Positions 26,639 to 35,277 of a stretch of DNA of 40,459 bases are shown here, in pieces. Under the pieces are notes generated by a model that searched no databases, had not been told where the DNA came from, and was given only the letters and a program-made list of their open reading frames with translations. This stretch comes from Verrucomicrobiota bacterium (GTDB lineage: Bacteria > Verrucomicrobiota > Verrucomicrobiia > Limisphaerales > UBA8199), in the NCBI GenBank assembly GCA_012517205.1, contig JAAYVL010000035.1, positions 1 through 40,459 of the forward strand. Direction: 5' to 3'. The translations under genes and the position numbers were made by a program. The first letter of the stretch is position 1. Each line of letters opens with the position of its first letter.

Positions 26639-27109
26639 CTACCTCGGCCGCTGAAACCTTTGCCGCTCTCGGCGGTTGTGATATTTAATCTCGTCTCCCA
26701 AGTCCGCCAAGGCATTTTCGACGTCCTGGATGAAACTGTGGCAACTGGCGACACTGCCACCGAGGCTGACTACCAGATCACGCTCGGCGCGGTCTTCGGT
26801 CACGACCAGAACCTCGCCATAGGGCTCAAAACGATGCACTGCGCGCTCAATCATCTGATCGGCCGTTTGTCCCTTGCGAGAATAGAGGACTTCAACCATG
26901 GATGACGAAGAAGCAATTGGCCTGCCAGCAAACGAGTCCGCGCCGTCAAAAAAGATCGTTACGGGGATCCCGGTGGCATCCTGATACTGGGTAAGACATC
27001 CAATCAATGCATCCCGCGCCGCGGCAAAATGTGGCGCTCGCCCCGGAACCAAATGAGGCCAGTTATACAGTAAGCTATAACCATCCACCAGAATCCGCAC
27101 CAGCGCCAT
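26639..27109 (-). CDS. NYN-domain (YacP-like) putative endoribonuclease
   Basis: This 156-residue protein has the PIN-like NYN fold of the YacP/Rae1 group: ILVDGYSLLYN (first acidic residue D9), IPVTIFFDGADS, GQTADQMIERAV, and VVTEDRAERDLV, which together supply the acidic metal-binding site. YacP homologues cleave RNA, and B. subtilis Rae1 cuts mRNA on the ribosome. The ATG gives a compact natural start. The C-terminal tail is basic (NRRERQRFQRPR), consistent with RNA binding. It lies just upstream of the VWA gene and is divergent from the MFS transporter across about 170 bases. Confidence 0.82.
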   Translation of the reverse strand: MALVRILVDGYSLLYNWPHLVPGRAPHFAAARDALIGCLTQYQDATGIPVTIFFDGADSFAGRPIASSSSMVEVLYSRKGQTADQMIERAVHRFEPYGEVLVVTEDRAERDLVVSLGGSVASCHSFIQDVENALADLGDEIKYHNRRERQRFQRPR

Positions 27110-27280
27110 GCCAGACCATACCGCTCAACCTGCTGTTTGAACAATAGAAACTTGGCGGGGCGGGAGAAGTTCTCGTCGCCTGGCACTCAAATCTGATATT
27201 AGCCGCAGCAACACGAAAAGCGCGCAGAAGCGCCCGCAGCGCTTGACAGGTCCGCCCGTAATTTAGCAGGATAGGTCGCG

Positions 27281-28996
27281 ATGCGCCCTTCGTCCAACTC
27301 TGGAAGTCCGGCTCACCCGCGGCCGGTTAGTTCCGCAGTACCCTCGGAAGCGATTGTTGAACCCATCACCTGGTATCACTGGCTGGTGGTCTTTTTTGCC
27401 TCCTGCGGATGGCTTTTTGACTGCATGGGCCAGCGAATCTTTGTGCTGTCGCGCGAGCCTGCGCTGCGGGAATTGCTCGGGGCGGTGGTTTCGGACGGCG
27501 AGGTCAAATACTGGGGAGGGATAGCCACTCTGCTGATGATGGTTGGCTGGGCTACGGGCGGCATACTGTTTGGAATGATGAGCGATCGTTATGGCCGGGT
27601 AAAAGCTATGGTCAGCACGCTTCTCGCTTACACCATCTTCTCGGGACTTTCCGGGTTTTCCCGGAGTGGAATTGAGTTTCTGATCTATCGGTTTCTATTC
27701 GGACTGGGAGTCGGCGGCATGTTTGGCGCAGCAACGACGCTGGTGGCGGAAAGCGTGCCCAAGCACTTTCGCACGATGGCGTTAGGCTCAATGCAGGCTC
27801 TATCGGCGTTCGGCAACATGCTCGCCTCCGGGCTTAGCCTGAAGATTACCCCAGGCATGGAAAACTTCTGGGGCCATTATAGCGGTTGGCAGGTGTTGTC
27901 TTTTGTCAGTGTGTTTCCCGCCCTGCTGGCAGTGCCCATGGTTCTGCTGCTGAAAGAACCGCAGGTTTGGATTAAGGCCAAGGCAGAAGCCGCGGGCGGA
28001 GGAACCGCCAAACGTGTTGGCTCGTTTGCCGATTTATTTCAACACCCGCGTTGGCGCAAAAGCACTCTGGTCGGTATTTGCCTAGGCGTTGCCGGCATGG
28101 TGGGCCTGTGGGGAATTGCTTTCTTTTCGCCGGAACTGATCACCACCGCCTTCAAGAATCGGCCTTTGCAGATCGAGGAAATCCTCAAGCCGGCAGAGGT
28201 TTGTGCGGCGTTGAAATCGCCCCCCTCCCCTGCCGTCATCCATCTGAAAGCCAAGCTGTCTCCGGAGGTGGTCCGGTTGGTGGAAGACTGCGGAAGCGAA
28301 AAGGATATCCCCGCCGCAACCGTGCAGGCGCTAGTAACCGACCTCAACCGTCTCATTCAGGAAGACGATCTTCATGACGAGACGGCCTTTCAATCAGTGG
28401 AATTGAAAAAGCGCACCCGGAATCTAATCCAGCGCGTTCAGAAAAATGGGGAGCGACAGAATATCATTTCACTCAATCGGCAATTAGTGGAGCACCTTTT
28501 CCCCAGCGCCATTCGCGAACTGCAGCGGACCATTGACCGGACCATAAGCCGCGGCACGCTGTTGCAGGACGTCGGCGCGCTGCTGGGCATGTTCGCCTTT
28601 ACCTTCGCAGCGACTTATTTCAACCGGCGAACGGCTTTCCTCGCGGCCTTTGTCCTTTGTTTGTGCTCCGTGTCGTATGTTTTCTACGCATTAAAGACGG
28701 CGACCGACGTGCTCTGGATGCTGCCGCTGATCGGATTTGCAACCTTATCTTGTTTTGCCGGCTACTCGATTTATTTTCCTGAAATATTCCCCACCCGCCT
28801 GCGGGGCACTGGCGTCGGCTTCTGCTATAACACCGTCCGTTACCTGGCCGCGCCATTTCCATTTCTGCTTGGCTGGTTGAGCACCCTGATGCCGTTCCGC
28901 TCGGTGGCCATGATCATGTCTTCGATCTACCTCGTCGGCATTGTCGCATTGATTTGGGCCCCGGAAACCAAGGGCCAGCCATTGCCGGAAGATTAA
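27281..28996 (+). CDS. MFS transporter with large insertion between TM7 and TM8
   Basis: The 571-residue protein is a major facilitator superfamily carrier, most like the sugar/organic acid (SP or AAHS) groups. Motif A is MMSDRYGRVKAM (about 99-110), YRFLFGLGVGGMFGAAT marks TM4, and IFPTRLRGTGVG (502-513) is the C-terminal-half motif. Twelve TM segments can be counted. Between TM7 (262-284) and TM8 (429-447) lies an insertion of about 140 residues that is charged and helix-rich. By standard MFS topology it would be extracytoplasmic. The substrate is unknown. It stands alone between a divergent NYN gene and a convergent ceramidase-like gene. Confidence 0.88.
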   Translation: MRPSSNSGSPAHPRPVSSAVPSEAIVEPITWYHWLVVFFASCGWLFDCMGQRIFVLSREPALRELLGAVVSDGEVKYWGGIATLLMMVGWATGGILFGMMSDRYGRVKAMVSTLLAYTIFSGLSGFSRSGIEFLIYRFLFGLGVGGMFGAATTLVAESVPKHFRTMALGSMQALSAFGNMLASGLSLKITPGMENFWGHYSGWQVLSFVSVFPALLAVPMVLLLKEPQVWIKAKAEAAGGGTAKRVGSFADLFQHPRWRKSTLVGICLGVAGMVGLWGIAFFSPELITTAFKNRPLQIEEILKPAEVCAALKSPPSPAVIHLKAKLSPEVVRLVEDCGSEKDIPAATVQALVTDLNRLIQEDDLHDETAFQSVELKKRTRNLIQRVQKNGERQNIISLNRQLVEHLFPSAIRELQRTIDRTISRGTLLQDVGALLGMFAFTFAATYFNRRTAFLAAFVLCLCSVSYVFYALKTATDVLWMLPLIGFATLSCFAGYSIYFPEIFPTRLRGTGVGFCYNTVRYLAAPFPFLLGWLSTLMPFRSVAMIMSSIYLVGIVALIWAPETKGQPLPED

Positions 28997-29325
28997 GGGG
29001 GAATCAGAAGAAAACCCCCACACGGATTTGACGATCGGACGAAGAGAATTAATCTGTCGACTCCGTTGGCGCTTTACTCGCCAACAACATCGGCAGTGCC
29101 GACTGGGAAGAGTTTCGGGGCCATCGACTGCTAAAATACGGATGAGCAGCAGCAACCGGATGGCCGCGAGCGGACAGGAGATGCCCATTTATCGGCCAAG
29201 GGATAACCAGCGGAAGCAACCTTCGCTGACCGCCTACAACGATTGCTGCTACCGTGGCGAAGCGTCAACCTTGCAGTTCCTCCCTTTTTTCAAGTTGAAC
29301 CCGGAGCTTATGCTCCAATTCTGTT
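28997..29325. other. Intergenic region between convergent genes, no gene seen
   Basis: This gap of 329 bases follows the MFS gene and faces the end of the ceramidase-like gene. It holds a hairpin GTTGGCG/CGCCAAC (29065-29085, 7-base loop) and a small GGAGC/GCTCC hairpin (29303-29316), either of which could aid termination, but no T tract. Open frames through it look random. Confidence 0.5.
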
Positions 29326-30756
29326 CTATTTCAACTCGCTGAACATTTCCAGCAGCGTGTTGACGATCTTGACCGATGCCTGCAACTCCACTTTGTTCGA
29401 GCCCAGCCACGTTTCGTAGCCTCCCAATTTGTGTTGTTCGGGAGTGGGTAGATAGCCGTATCCGCCATTGGCCAATTCGATGGTAAAAGTGGGCTTAAAC
29501 GGGCTGCGGGCCTTCAACTCCAAGCCGGTATCCGAAAACACCTCGAACGGAATCGCCGTAATGCCTAGCTCACCAATACGCAAGACTTGAAGGATCACGC
29601 GGACGGTATCGGGCGATTCGAGTTGCTGGATCGCTTTGGCGGCATAGTTCCGCTCATGGGGAAATTTGTCTGCACGCTGCGGACCGGCCAAGACCTTGCG
29701 CGCATGCTCAAGTTGGGCGGGCGTAGGTTTGCGCACTCCGAGTTCCAGTTCCCGTTGCCGCATCCCCAATGATGCCTGCTCGTGCCACTCCAGTTCCCGG
29801 TACCGCTTAAGAACAGCCTGGGCACAGTCGTCGGCGACCAAACGTATTTGTTCGTAGGGTTTGCGTTTCTCGCGCACAACCGCGAAATTGATGTTGTTGA
29901 TATTGCCGCTCGTGCCATTGCTCATGGCCGCCACAAAGGGCGGATCAAGCCGGTCGGCACCCAACAATTCCTGAATTCGGTCAGCAAACGCAGCAAAGTA
30001 GTCGGCCGAGATATGGTTCGGTCCCGTCCCGCCCACGTAATGGAGTGAGTAATTGGCCAATAGTCCTATCGGTTGGCCTGCGGGCGTTTGCAGAGCAAAG
30101 AATACGATCTGGGGATCAACCGGGCTGGCCGGTTTCAACAAATCGGACCGGTTGCCCGGGTTCATTTTGGCCTGGTCGGGTTCGCCAAAGGGGTTGAATA
30201 TTTCGGCACCCGGCTTCAACAGCCAGCGCCGACAGAACACCTGGCCAGGCAGATCGACCGCACCCCATGCGATCTTCGCCGGCTGCAGGTTGTAGAGCGC
30301 ACAGCGGACGCCATCGGCAATGCGGTGAGCGATGAATCGCTGGTATTCGGAAAATTCCGCCTCGGGCCGGAGTGGATTCTTCCAGCGGGCACTGACGGAT
30401 GAATGCGTATGCGTGCCTGATACGAGTATCCGATCTGCTGGCAGTCTGGTGGCCACTGTTATCTGCCGCTTGGCTTCATCGAGCACCTCGCGACTGATGT
30501 AGATATTGTCGCAAACGACAATGGCGATTTGCGTAGCACCATCGTCGAGCACAAAACAGCGTGCGTGCAATTCGTCGTGAACGTATTTAGCTGGAGGCGG
30601 GGTCCCAAAATTGCCTACTAATCCATCGTCCAACCAGGGGGTGATATTACTGGTGGCGACACCGGCCCGGAAGGGCTTTTTATCAGTCGCCAGGGCAAGA
30701 AGCGGCGCTACCAGCAATAAAATCGTCGTTAGAATCAGAGAAGCACGTTGATGCAT
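29326..30756 (-). CDS. Secreted neutral/alkaline ceramidase-like hydrolase
   Basis: The 476-residue protein has a signal peptide (about 1-23, cleaved near LALAT) and the N-terminal domain of neutral/alkaline non-lysosomal ceramidases. This family forms a large exported group in Verrucomicrobia and Planctomycetes. FRAGVATSNITPW begins the domain, SGTHTHSS (with further His in NYSLHYVGG) should bind zinc, and MSNGTSGNIN lies where ceramidases carry the catalytic Ser. The C-terminal immunoglobulin-like part of true ceramidases appears short or absent, so the natural substrate may not be ceramide. It follows the BNR/sialidase-like gene by 240 bases on the same strand; a degraded fragment lies between them. 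Confidence 0.85.
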   Translation of the reverse strand: MHQRASLILTTILLLVAPLLALATDKKPFRAGVATSNITPWLDDGLVGNFGTPPPAKYVHDELHARCFVLDDGATQIAIVVCDNIYISREVLDEAKRQITVATRLPADRILVSGTHTHSSVSARWKNPLRPEAEFSEYQRFIAHRIADGVRCALYNLQPAKIAWGAVDLPGQVFCRRWLLKPGAEIFNPFGEPDQAKMNPGNRSDLLKPASPVDPQIVFFALQTPAGQPIGLLANYSLHYVGGTGPNHISADYFAAFADRIQELLGADRLDPPFVAAMSNGTSGNINNINFAVVREKRKPYEQIRLVADDCAQAVLKRYRELEWHEQASLGMRQRELELGVRKPTPAQLEHARKVLAGPQRADKFPHERNYAAKAIQQLESPDTVRVILQVLRIGELGITAIPFEVFSDTGLELKARSPFKPTFTIELANGGYGYLPTPEQHKLGGYETWLGSNKVELQASVKIVNTLLEMFSELK

Positions 30757-30780
30757 AATTCTTTCCTCAAGTTGTTTATA

Positions 30781-30966
30781 TTAAACGGTTTTCCACGCGA
30801 TTCTGACGGTGGCGACCGGCGCCGGTGGCACTGCCCCATCGTAAGTGAACCGAACCAATTCGCTTTTGGTGCGATGCGCCCAAACTCAACGCAGCGCGGG
30901 TGAAACAGCATGTTCTTTCCGTCTCACCAAGCCTGTCTCGATACTGGCATAGCTAGCGAAAAAGTC
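30781..30966 (-). pseudogene. Possible eroded coding fragment upstream of the ceramidase-like gene
   Basis: In one minus-strand frame, 26 protein-like codons (DFFASYASIETGLVRRKEHA...) are followed by a TGA (30888-30886), then 34 more protein-like codons (...SELVRFTYDGAVPPAPVATV...) to a TAA 24 bases before the ceramidase start. The composition looks like real coding sequence rather than chance. It may be the tail of a lost gene with an internal stop. No family is recognised. Confidence 0.3.
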
Positions 30967-30996
30967 AACCACACCAACGGATCAATTCACGGCCTT

Positions 30997-32307
30997 TTAC
31001 CTCGATTTCGGACTGGGGAGCAGGCGTGGTTTCGCCGGCCTTACTGCCAGCCGCACGGTCGCCCATTCGTTGGACTGGTAAGCGTTGTAGGAGCGAGGAT
31101 AGGTGAGAACGATCTGTTTGGTTTTCCGGTCTTCAATCAGGGTACAGTGCGACAGGTCCAGCCGCCCGCGAGATTGGTCGGCTGAGGTTGGTGCATCCAC
31201 GGCGAGGAGGCTGGAACGCTTCAACTTCAGGGTGCGAGAATCCACCTCCCCGACCACCAGCGGCCAGCGTGGTAAGTTACCCTGACAATTAGATTCAGCC
31301 AGGTTGCCCACCCAAAAGCAACGTCCGCTGGAATGCCGGAACAATGCGGACATCGAGGAGGGTGAGAAAAAGGTTGACCCGTCCTCGAACCCCCAAGGTT
31401 CAGGTGCAGACCAGGTTTCACCACCGTCAGACGAGAACGCAAACCATTTATAGCTGGGCAGTTTGTAGTGCGGGTCCGCCTGACCGCCATTGCTGCCGCG
31501 CATAACCATTAGAATGCGGCCATCGGAGAACTCCGCCAGCGTGGGTTCGATCAGGCCGCGAGGCGTGCGATTGGGATTTCCCACCAGACGCTGGGTAGCC
31601 CGCCATGCCAGGCGCGCACCGTTGGTCCAGGTTCCCCGCAGCACTAGCACGTCAGTGTAAGAGTGACCTCCGTTCGGATTCCATAACTGGCCATCCGGTC
31701 CCAGCGGTGTGGTTTGCACCGGGAGCAGAACCCTGCCAGTGCGCGTGACAATAGGAATGCAGCCCAGGTCTCCAAGATAAATCGCGTTCTTGCCAATCCA
31801 CACTCCTTCAAAGGGATGCTGCGCCGTGAAACCACCCACCTGCACGACAGGCTCATCGAATAGCCAACTCCGCCCGCCGCCTTCCGACACGCGATAACGC
31901 AGGTAATAGGTCTGCTGCGCTACTGGCGGCTCATTGATTTTCGGATCCAGTCCCGGGGTGTCGAGCGCATTGACAATCGTCAGCAGCCGGCCGGTAAAAC
32001 CATCTACTACCGACGTAACGGGCTCCCGCCGATAGCCATGAGGCAATCCGGTGACAAAATCCGGCATCATCGGTTTGCTTTGCCAAGTGCGCCCATTATT
32101 GTCGGACATCCGATCGCCCGAACGAAGTCGGCCGCCCTTGGGCTGTAAGTAAATGGCATTATACCAACCCGGCGCGGCGGCCGAAAGGCTGTAGTTAACC
32201 AATTGTAGTGACGTAGACGTTTGAGTGTCAGCCCCTGCAGTGGCCGCAAGATATGCCATAGGCACTACAAGCGCGAGCCTCGGAACAAACCCACATAATC
32301 TTTTCAT
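30997..32307 (-). CDS. Secreted BNR-repeat (sialidase-like) protein
   Basis: This exported protein of about 436 residues is likely a six-bladed beta-propeller of the sialidase/BNR superfamily. After MKRLCGFVPR and a hydrophobic signal ending near AATAGAD come Asp-box-like repeats: MSDNNGRTW (Asp replaced by Asn), a degenerate VSEGGGRSW, and the canonical SSDGGETW. IEPTLAEFSDGRILMVMRGSNGG fits the segment of exo-sialidases that carries active-site residues. The frame is open to 32412, but the ATG at 32307 puts the signal peptide at the N-terminus. Sialidase activity is not proven; many BNR proteins of this phylum act on other glycans. The ceramidase-like gene follows on the same strand. Confidence 0.8.
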   Translation of the reverse strand: MKRLCGFVPRLALVVPMAYLAATAGADTQTSTSLQLVNYSLSAAAPGWYNAIYLQPKGGRLRSGDRMSDNNGRTWQSKPMMPDFVTGLPHGYRREPVTSVVDGFTGRLLTIVNALDTPGLDPKINEPPVAQQTYYLRYRVSEGGGRSWLFDEPVVQVGGFTAQHPFEGVWIGKNAIYLGDLGCIPIVTRTGRVLLPVQTTPLGPDGQLWNPNGGHSYTDVLVLRGTWTNGARLAWRATQRLVGNPNRTPRGLIEPTLAEFSDGRILMVMRGSNGGQADPHYKLPSYKWFAFSSDGGETWSAPEPWGFEDGSTFFSPSSMSALFRHSSGRCFWVGNLAESNCQGNLPRWPLVVGEVDSRTLKLKRSSLLAVDAPTSADQSRGRLDLSHCTLIEDRKTKQIVLTYPRSYNAYQSNEWATVRLAVRPAKPRLLPSPKSR

Positions 32308-32606
32308 GGAAAACTGCATTGCTTTGCGCATTCGCCCGTACTGTGCATCGCACGGATGAGGGAGATTTGGTTTTGCCCCTCGTCGAGCATGGCACAACAT
32401 TAGAAAGAGCAACCTGGAGCGTCAAGCGCTTTGCTTATGCGGTCTCCGTTGTTCCCTCCGCTTTTTCTTTGTCTCAAAACGGCAGCCCCTCAGATGCAGA
32501 TTACGATTAGATAGAGAGGGAAGAGGGCGAAGAAATGCGGCTAAAGAAATTGGAAGGTCAAATTAAACCCAACGCTATGCGTAACAGGGTATTTGTTCTG
32601 CCTGGC

Positions 32607-32620
32607 AGTTCTGGGGAACA
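32607..32620. promoter_or_regulatory. Candidate LexA (SOS) box upstream of recA
   Basis: AGTTC-TGGG-GAACA matches, with one mismatch, the TGTTC-N4-GAACA palindrome that I recall as the LexA-binding motif of Verrucomicrobia. It lies 190 bases upstream of the recA start, which is far for direct repression unless recA has a long 5' leader. LexA itself is not encoded in the window. Confidence 0.45.
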
Positions 32621-32767
32621 TCCTTACCGGACCGCAACTACCTTGCCGCTGATGACAGGCTACAGGTGAGATTCTCGGCATTGCCGGACATTGAGCTCCG
32701 CAAGCCAGAAAACAGCGAAGGGTCTGAAAACAGGCGTTTGACTACTCGCGCGGAATGTCCCAATATA

Positions 32768-32805
32768 GCCAACGATTGTCCGTAAGATTTACGATTACGT
32801 ATACA
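32768..32805 (+). promoter_or_regulatory. recA: Possible recA promoter immediately before the start codon
   Basis: TTGTCC is followed after about 18 bases by TATACA, and the recA ATG comes only 5 bases later, with no Shine-Dalgarno sequence. If used, this promoter would give a leaderless or nearly leaderless recA mRNA. The match to the -35 and -10 consensus is only moderate. Confidence 0.3.
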
Positions 32806-32810
32806 CAAAT

Positions 32811-33884
32811 ATGCCTCCCAAAACTGCTGAAAAATTTGTGGCCGCCGATACCAGGGCGACCGAAGCTGCCAAGGCATCCGCCGCGCGCCAGCGCGATCTG
32901 GATGCCGCCATTTCCGCCATTACCCGAGCCTATGGTGACGGGAGCATCATGCGCCTGGGTGACGCGCGAGCGCTCCGGCGAATCGAGGTCATCCCCACCG
33001 GCGCCCTGGCGCTGGACCTGGCGCTGGGCGTGGGCGGCATACCGCGCGGGCGCGTGGTGGAAATCTTTGGCCCCGAGTCTTCGGGCAAAACGACCCTTAT
33101 GCTGCACGTGATCGCTAATGCCCAGAAAGGGGGCGGACTGGCGGCATTCATTGACGCCGAGCACGCGCTGGATCCGGCCTATGCCAAGAGACTGGGAGTC
33201 GACCTGGATGACTTGCTGGTATCTCAGCCTGACAGTGGCGAAGAAGCGCTGTCCATCTGCGAGACGCTGGCCCGCACCAACGCATTGGATGTGATCGTCG
33301 TGGACTCCGTGGCGGCCTTGGTGCCGAAGGCGGAATTGGAGGGCGAGATGGGCATGGCGACGATGGGCATGCAGGCACGGTTGATGAGCCAGGCGCTGCG
33401 CAAACTCACCGCCATCCTGGCCAAAGCCAAGACTACCTGCGTCTTCACCAACCAAATGCGCGAGAAGGTCGGCGTGATGTTCGGCAACCCCGAAACCACT
33501 CCGGGGGGCAAGGCGCTCAAGTTTTACGCCAGCGTCCGCATTGACATCCGCCGCAAGGATACGCTCAAGGATGCCGCGGGTAACGCCATCGGCAACCATG
33601 TGAAGGTAAAGATCGTCAAGAACAAGGTTGCCCCGCCTTTCGCCGAAGCCGAGTTCGATATCCTCTACAACCACGGCATTAACAAGGAAGGCAGCCTCCT
33701 GGATGTCGGCATCGAGTCGGGGGCCGTAGACAAAAAGGGCGCCTGGCTGCAATTCGAGGGCGAGCTGATCGGGCAAGGCAAAGACGCGGCGCAGCGGGCA
33801 TTGGCGGAGAAGCCGGAACTGGCCGCCCGCATCACTGATGCGATCATGGCCCGGCGCAACGCCGCCCCCGCCGAACCCACGTAA
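32811..33884 (+). CDS. recA: Recombinase RecA
   Basis: The 357-residue ATPase forms filaments on single-stranded DNA, exchanges strands, and triggers LexA self-cleavage. The family core starts at [21 protein letters not shown]. Walker A is GPESSGKTT (87-95). [19 protein letters not shown], the Walker B strand [22 protein letters not shown], the L2 region [22 protein letters not shown] and [11 protein letters not shown] all follow in order. The N-terminal 25 residues are Ala/Lys-rich and non-conserved, so the exact start is less certain, but the ATG at 32811 is the best candidate. A LexA-like site lies upstream. The C-terminal tail is Ala-rich and less acidic than in E. coli. Confidence 0.97.
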   Translation: MPPKTAEKFVAADTRATEAAKASAARQRDLDAAISAITRAYGDGSIMRLGDARALRRIEVIPTGALALDLALGVGGIPRGRVVEIFGPESSGKTTLMLHVIANAQKGGGLAAFIDAEHALDPAYAKRLGVDLDDLLVSQPDSGEEALSICETLARTNALDVIVVDSVAALVPKAELEGEMGMATMGMQARLMSQALRKLTAILAKAKTTCVFTNQMREKVGVMFGNPETTPGGKALKFYASVRIDIRRKDTLKDAAGNAIGNHVKVKIVKNKVAPPFAEAEFDILYNHGINKEGSLLDVGIESGAVDKKGAWLQFEGELIGQGKDAAQRALAEKPELAARITDAIMARRNAAPAEPT

Positions 33885-34011
33885 TTCCCACCAGGCCCCG
33901 CCGTCCGTCCCTCCTGACTCCCGCCTGGGAGAACAGATACCGGGTGGCGCATAAAGCGGAGGTTTAATAATTGCCGATTGCCTTGGGCCGATTCCGCGTT
34001 ATCGTGGGCGC

Positions 34012-34419
34012 ATGAATCTGGCCAGGAAACTACTTCATACACGATACCGCGTGAACGATCTGGAGCGAACCGTGAAGTTCTACCGCGAGGTGCTCGGTTT
34101 GCAGGAGGTGCGGCGGCACCAATCGCCACGGGGCGCGGAACTGGTATTCCTTAAAGCACCAGACAGCGAAGAGTTAATTGAACTGTGTTGCTTTCCCGCA
34201 AGCGGCCCGGTGCAGGTGCAGCCGGATTTGACGCACCTGGCGTTTGCCGTGGACAGCTTGGAGGAATTCGGCCGTCACCTCGCGCGGTTGGGTCTGGCGT
34301 ATTCGGACGGCCCACATCTCAACGCCGATGGCGGCGGCCTGGCCTTTATAGATGCCCCGGAAGGCTACGAAATCGAATTGATTCAGCCGAACCGATCAGG
34401 CGCCGAAGGAGGGCTTTGA
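34012..34419 (+). CDS. Glyoxalase I-like VOC-family protein
   Basis: The 135-residue protein has the two-module VOC fold and all four metal ligands of glyoxalase I at matching positions: H9 in LLHTRYRVNDLERT, E57 in LIELCC, H75 in DLTHLAFAV and E122 in YEIELIQP. Lactoylglutathione lyase activity, which detoxifies methylglyoxal, is likely, though the thiol cofactor of this organism is unknown. The ATG gives a natural start. It is 127 bases after recA and 8 bases before folP, so it probably belongs to the folP-cdaA-cdaR transcription unit. Confidence 0.85.
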   Translation: MNLARKLLHTRYRVNDLERTVKFYREVLGLQEVRRHQSPRGAELVFLKAPDSEELIELCCFPASGPVQVQPDLTHLAFAVDSLEEFGRHLARLGLAYSDGPHLNADGGGLAFIDAPEGYEIELIQPNRSGAEGGL

Positions 34420-34427
34420 GGCCAGGG

Positions 34428-35267
34428 GTGAAGCTGCGCTGCCGCCAGTTTGAGTTCACTTTCCCGCGCCCCGCGCTGGTGATGGGCATCGTGAACGTCA
34501 CGCCTGACTCGTTTTATGATGGCGGGCGGTTTCTGGACACGCGGGCAGCAGTGGCCCATGCGCTGCAGTTGGTGGAAGAGGGGGCGGAGATTATTGATGT
34601 GGGCGGCGAATCCACGCGCCCGGGCGCCGCGCCAGTGACGGAGTCCGAAGAACTGCGCCGGGTGATGCCGGTAATCGAACAATTGGCCGGGCGGCTCAAA
34701 GTGCCGCTTTCGATTGACACGGCCAAGCCCGGAGTCGCCCAGGCAGCGCTGGCCGCGGGAGCCAGCATCATCAATGACGTCGCGGCCTATGGCGAGCGGG
34801 AGGCCATGTGGCGGCTGGCCGCCGAAACCCGGGCGGGCTACGTGTGCATGCATGCGCAGGGCACCCCGCAAACCATGCAGCTCAATCCCGCCTATACCGA
34901 TGTCGTCCGCGAGGTCGGCGAGTTCTTTGCGGAACGGGTCCAGCGACTGCGCAATTGCGGCGTATTCGGGGAACAGCTTATACTGGACCCCGGAATTGGC
35001 TTTGGCAAGACGGCCGGGCATAACTTGCAGTTGCTGGGGGCGATGCGGGCTTTTGCAAAGTTCGAGCGCCCGTTGCTGGTGGGCGTTTCACGCAAGTCTT
35101 TTATCGGGACGCTGCTGGGCGCGGAACCGGCGGAACGGCTGCCGGGGGCTTTGGCCTGCGCCTGCCTGACGGTGGCGGACGGGGTGCAATTGATTCGTGC
35201 CCATGACGTGGCGGAGACCGTGCAGGCTATTCGGATGACCGAAGCCATTCTGGCGAAACAGAACTGA
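34428..35267 (+). CDS. folP: Dihydropteroate synthase
   Basis: The 279-residue TIM-barrel enzyme joins p-aminobenzoate to the pterin diphosphate in folate synthesis and is the target of sulfonamides. Motifs are MGIVNVTPDSFYDGG, EIIDVGGESTRPGA, PLSIDTAKP, IINDVAA, LDPGIGFGKTAGHN and LLVGVSRKSFIG. The frame is open far upstream within the glyoxalase-like gene, but GTG at 34428 (8 bases after that gene's stop, with GAGG 6 bases before it) gives a normal start; a TTG at 34416 is an alternative. cdaA follows after 10 bases, an arrangement with parallels in other bacteria where folP precedes the cda genes. Confidence 0.95.
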   Translation: MKLRCRQFEFTFPRPALVMGIVNVTPDSFYDGGRFLDTRAAVAHALQLVEEGAEIIDVGGESTRPGAAPVTESEELRRVMPVIEQLAGRLKVPLSIDTAKPGVAQAALAAGASIINDVAAYGEREAMWRLAAETRAGYVCMHAQGTPQTMQLNPAYTDVVREVGEFFAERVQRLRNCGVFGEQLILDPGIGFGKTAGHNLQLLGAMRAFAKFERPLLVGVSRKSFIGTLLGAEPAERLPGALACACLTVADGVQLIRAHDVAETVQAIRMTEAILAKQN

Positions 35268-35277
35268 TACGGCTACC

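Larger units (their letters stand above)
32308..32810. other. AT-richer intergenic region upstream of recA
   Basis: About 500 bases lie between the divergent BNR gene and recA. No gene is supported; small frames here look random. It contains a LexA-like site and a possible promoter close to recA, listed separately, and should also hold the promoter of the BNR gene. Confidence 0.5.

Noticed and set aside
32742-33776. A 344-codon minus-strand open frame
   Set aside because: It is antisense to recA and has no recognisable domain.
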